Source: Stenomitos frigidus ULC18 (lineage in GTDB: Bacteria; Cyanobacteriota; Cyanobacteriia; Leptolyngbyales; Leptolyngbyaceae). Taken from it: a DNA stretch of 64,000 bases. Below the pieces are notes generated by a model. That model was given only the letters and a program-made list of their open reading frames with translations, made no database searches and was not told the DNA's origin. The DNA is taken from the NCBI RefSeq assembly GCF_003003795.1, contig NZ_PVWK01000117.1:1-64000 (forward strand), read 5' to 3'. This document shows positions 62,010 through 64,000 of this stretch, piece by piece; position 1 is the stretch's first letter, and each line of letters begins with the position of its first letter. A program made the translations under genes and the position numbers.

Positions 62010-63773
62010 TTATTCTGGCACTTGCCAGACGCGAGCAGCCGGTAGGATGGGCTGAAGTGTACCGCGAGATCGCTCTAGTGCCACTCTGAGCGGTTTTGAA
62101 GGACGGAAGGCAAAGATGGTAGAACCGTCTGTTTGTGATGCGAATGATTGAGTTGCAACCCAATTGACATTTTGGCTTAGTAGCAGCATCCGCACATTGG
62201 GATGCAACCGATAGCTCAGTGAAATCAAGTCGCCGAGGTTGGTAAAATCATCGCCACGATCGCTCAGAAGCAGCGGCGACGGTGCAGCGTTAAGGCGATC
62301 AGCAACGGCCGCGTTAAAGTAGCTCGGTACGTTGTGCCACCACGTAAAGGAGGCTGCGCTCACCGTGCAGGATGCAAGGCTGGCAGTAAAGAGAGTGAGC
62401 AAAACGAGCCGCCAAAACCAACGGTTGAGAAACGTCAGAGTATAGGGCGTGAGACGCCAAAAGCGGGAAGATCCAGTCCGCTGAGGTTTACTGCTGAGGT
62501 AATGGGGCTTTGGTGAAAGCCTCTTTGCCAAAAAGTAAGCGACCGCCAACTGCACGCCGGGATAGCAGGAGATCAAGTAGCGACTCACCGCCGATCGCTT
62601 GCTGCCCAGCACAAGATCAGGCAGTGCCAGCCCCAAAAAGGGTACCACCGTCGACGTCCACACGAAGAGCGAGATCCCGCGATCGCAGCGTCGGTAAAGC
62701 GTGTAGAACGCCAGCACAATCAGCACCACAATGGGGACTCGCAGTACAAACGTCCAGAGATTGTCAAAGCCAACATCCAGATCAAAAAATAAGGCTGTAA
62801 AGCTGAGTGTCCACAGCTTGACCAGGTAATCTGAACCCGGCACATTTGCGGCCCAGTTGGTTGTGTTGAGGGTGCGCTGGAAGCCCGTTAACATCACAAA
62901 CAGCCATGGCGCGTAAAGGAGACCAGCGATCGCCAGCGCCAGCCAGAACTGAAGGATGCTTTGACGACTTGTCTGTCTGTGAGTGCCTATGACCAGAATG
63001 ATGTAAACCGCATGACCGATGAGCGTCAAGGCAAAAAAAGGGTGAGTGTATAAACCCAGCGTGACTGCCAGGGCATATAAACCCCAGTGTTTCCAGACAG
63101 TAGGTGGGCGTTTGAGCACGTCACGCGAACAAACTTTTTGGATGCCAGACAGCCGAATGGCTCGCAGCAGTAAGTAGTGACTGGCGATCACGGCGAGTGT
63201 CAGCAAGCTATACTGCCGCGCCGTTTGAGCAAACAACAGGTCAAACGGAGAAAGAGCCAGAAAGACCGTCGCCAACAGTGCCGCCGCTTGAGAAGCAAAT
63301 AGTTCCCAGGCGAGGGCGTACATGAAGGGTAGTGATAGCAGGCTCAGCAGCACTGGGAGCAGTCGCGATGCCGTGAGTGGGCTGCCAAAGATCGCTTGCA
63401 TTGGTGCGCCCAACGCCTGAACCCAAAAGCGATCGAGCAAAAAATAGAGCGGTGGATGCTGCGGATCTTCCAGTGCTAGCGATCGTACGGTGTCGGCTGG
63501 AGTGCTGCCTGGTTTGATCTGTTGGAACCGCAGTAAGTCTTTCGCTGAAAAGACCTGGTTCTGGAAAATCTCCTGACCAATTTCTTGCACCGTGTAGCCA
63601 GAAGCTCGCAGTGACGTATACACTTCGTCATGCCAATACACTTTATGGTTCAAGTTGACGAAGCGAAAGACAACTCCTACAACAAGCAGGAAAATGACCA
63701 ACCAGTGTAACCAGGCAGGAGACAGCGGACGACCTGGGTCAACCTGGCTCAGCGATGCTGTCTGACGGAACAT
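62010..63773 (-). CDS. GT39/PMT-type membrane glycosyltransferase
   Basis: 587 residues from the ATG at 63773. About a dozen hydrophobic segments, with the conserved first loop VNLNHKVYWHDEVYTSLRAS (the Asp-Glu pair, DE, typical of ArnT/PMT-like GT-C enzymes) and DPQHPPLYFLLDRFW, a second family signature. Uses lipid-linked sugars to glycosylate an acceptor at the outer face of the membrane. Follows the gene for an ABC transporter ATPase on the same strand by eight bases, but a functional link is not obvious. Confidence 0.88.
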   Translation of the reverse strand: MFRQTASLSQVDPGRPLSPAWLHWLVIFLLVVGVVFRFVNLNHKVYWHDEVYTSLRASGYTVQEIGQEIFQNQVFSAKDLLRFQQIKPGSTPADTVRSLALEDPQHPPLYFLLDRFWVQALGAPMQAIFGSPLTASRLLPVLLSLLSLPFMYALAWELFASQAAALLATVFLALSPFDLLFAQTARQYSLLTLAVIASHYLLLRAIRLSGIQKVCSRDVLKRPPTVWKHWGLYALAVTLGLYTHPFFALTLIGHAVYIILVIGTHRQTSRQSILQFWLALAIAGLLYAPWLFVMLTGFQRTLNTTNWAANVPGSDYLVKLWTLSFTALFFDLDVGFDNLWTFVLRVPIVVLIVLAFYTLYRRCDRGISLFVWTSTVVPFLGLALPDLVLGSKRSAVSRYLISCYPGVQLAVAYFLAKRLSPKPHYLSSKPQRTGSSRFWRLTPYTLTFLNRWFWRLVLLTLFTASLASCTVSAASFTWWHNVPSYFNAAVADRLNAAPSPLLLSDRGDDFTNLGDLISLSYRLHPNVRMLLLSQNVNWVATQSFASQTDGSTIFAFRPSKPLRVALERSRGTLQPILPAARVWQVPE

Positions 63774-63781
63774 CCCAACCT

Positions 63782-64000
63782 CTAAAGCATCTTTTCGAGG
63801 AACTGCTTGGCACGATCGCACTGTGGATTAGTGAAAAACGTGTCGGGTTCTGCATCTTCGGCTAAACAACCTTCATTGAGAAACCAGATGCGATCGGCAA
63901 CTTCACGCGCAAAGCCCATTTCGTGGGTCACGATCGCCATCGTCATTCCCGTTTTTGCTAAGCCTTTCATTACTTCCAACACTTCTTGCACCATTTCGGG
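63782..64000 (-). CDS. Amino-acid ABC transporter ATPase, C-terminal part (cut by window end)
   Basis: The open frame runs off the window end. The visible 72 residues contain LAKTGMTMAIVTHEMGFARE (H-loop His) and VADRIWFLNEGCLAEDAEPDTFFTNPQCDRAKQFL, the typical end of GlnQ/HisP-type polar amino-acid ATPases. The Walker A and B motifs lie outside the window. Confidence 0.92.
   Translation of the reverse strand, partial: PEMVQEVLEVMKGLAKTGMTMAIVTHEMGFAREVADRIWFLNEGCLAEDAEPDTFFTNPQCDRAKQFLEKML

Noticed and set aside
61711-62163. 150-codon minus-strand ORF
   Set aside because: It runs across the riboswitch, a palindromic repeat and the end of the GT39 gene; composition and lack of motifs show it is not coding.

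Overview
The window is chromosomal DNA from a cyanobacterium, probably a filamentous or Leptolyngbya-like lineage. The evidence is psbK, the cyanobacterial order rpmH-rnpA-PH protein-yidC-jag-yceD-ycf46, very frequent GCGATCGC (HIP1) octamers inside genes, families known mainly from cyanobacteria (DUF2808, DUF928, DUF3153, CHASE2 cyclase, CHAT-TPR) and many short intergenic repeat families. No plasmid or phage backbone is present.

Layout. 0-1 kb: the tail of an IS5-type transposase and two decayed toxin-antitoxin-like genes. 0.9-4.5 kb: cobS, a conserved hypothetical, tgt and psbK. 4.7-9.3 kb: a Ser/Thr kinase with WD40 repeats, an SH3 protein and a Ycf46 AAA ATPase. 9.3-13.0 kb (minus strand): rpmH, rnpA, PH-domain protein, yidC, jag/khpB and yceD, a membrane-insertion, RNase P and ribosome cluster. 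13.1-18.0 kb: exported DUF2808 and DUF3298-like proteins and a large exported TPR-CHAT protein. 18.3-30.9 kb (plus strand): a surface-polysaccharide operon of the ABC-transporter type (Wzm, Wzt with a glycan-binding C-terminus, two methyltransferases, an asparagine-synthase-like amidotransferase, four glycosyltransferases, WecG/TagA-type transferase, WbaP-type initiating transferase). The stretch from the C-terminal half of wzt to the second methyltransferase is visibly AT-rich, as if swapped in as a unit.

31.0-35.7 kb: an AT-rich mini-island between tRNA-Leu(CAA) and an M48 protease gene. Two 21-nt direct repeats differing at one base lie at its edges, one in the 5' half of the tRNA and one in the last seven codons of the protease gene. 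Inside are a truncated tyrosine-recombinase gene, a second copy of the recombinase 3' end, a HEPN-like gene (Rx4H motif), and a 787-residue protein with an N-terminal nucleoside-deoxyribosyltransferase/TIR-like domain joined to a P-loop ATPase (the type annotated as the Sll1717 family). This is the best candidate in the window for an undescribed, possibly antiviral, system.

35.7-50 kb: M48 protease, murA, tRNA-Leu(CAG), a SpoU-type rRNA methyltransferase, an MMADHC-like protein, an HtrA-like protease with a broken paralogue, a TIGR04168-type phosphoesterase, a CHASE2-adenylate/guanylate cyclase, DUF928 and PhnD-like proteins, with several mobile palindromic repeats. 50-60.9 kb: DUF3153 lipoprotein, TPR protein, holB, tmk, a zinc alcohol dehydrogenase, MSMEG_0570 and MSMEG_0565 family genes, phoH, khpA, rpsP and a TPR protein. 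60.9-64 kb: a TMEM165/GDT1 (Mnx-type) manganese exporter preceded by what reads as a yybP-ykoY manganese riboswitch, a GT39 membrane glycosyltransferase, and the C-terminus of an amino-acid ABC transporter ATPase cut by the window end.
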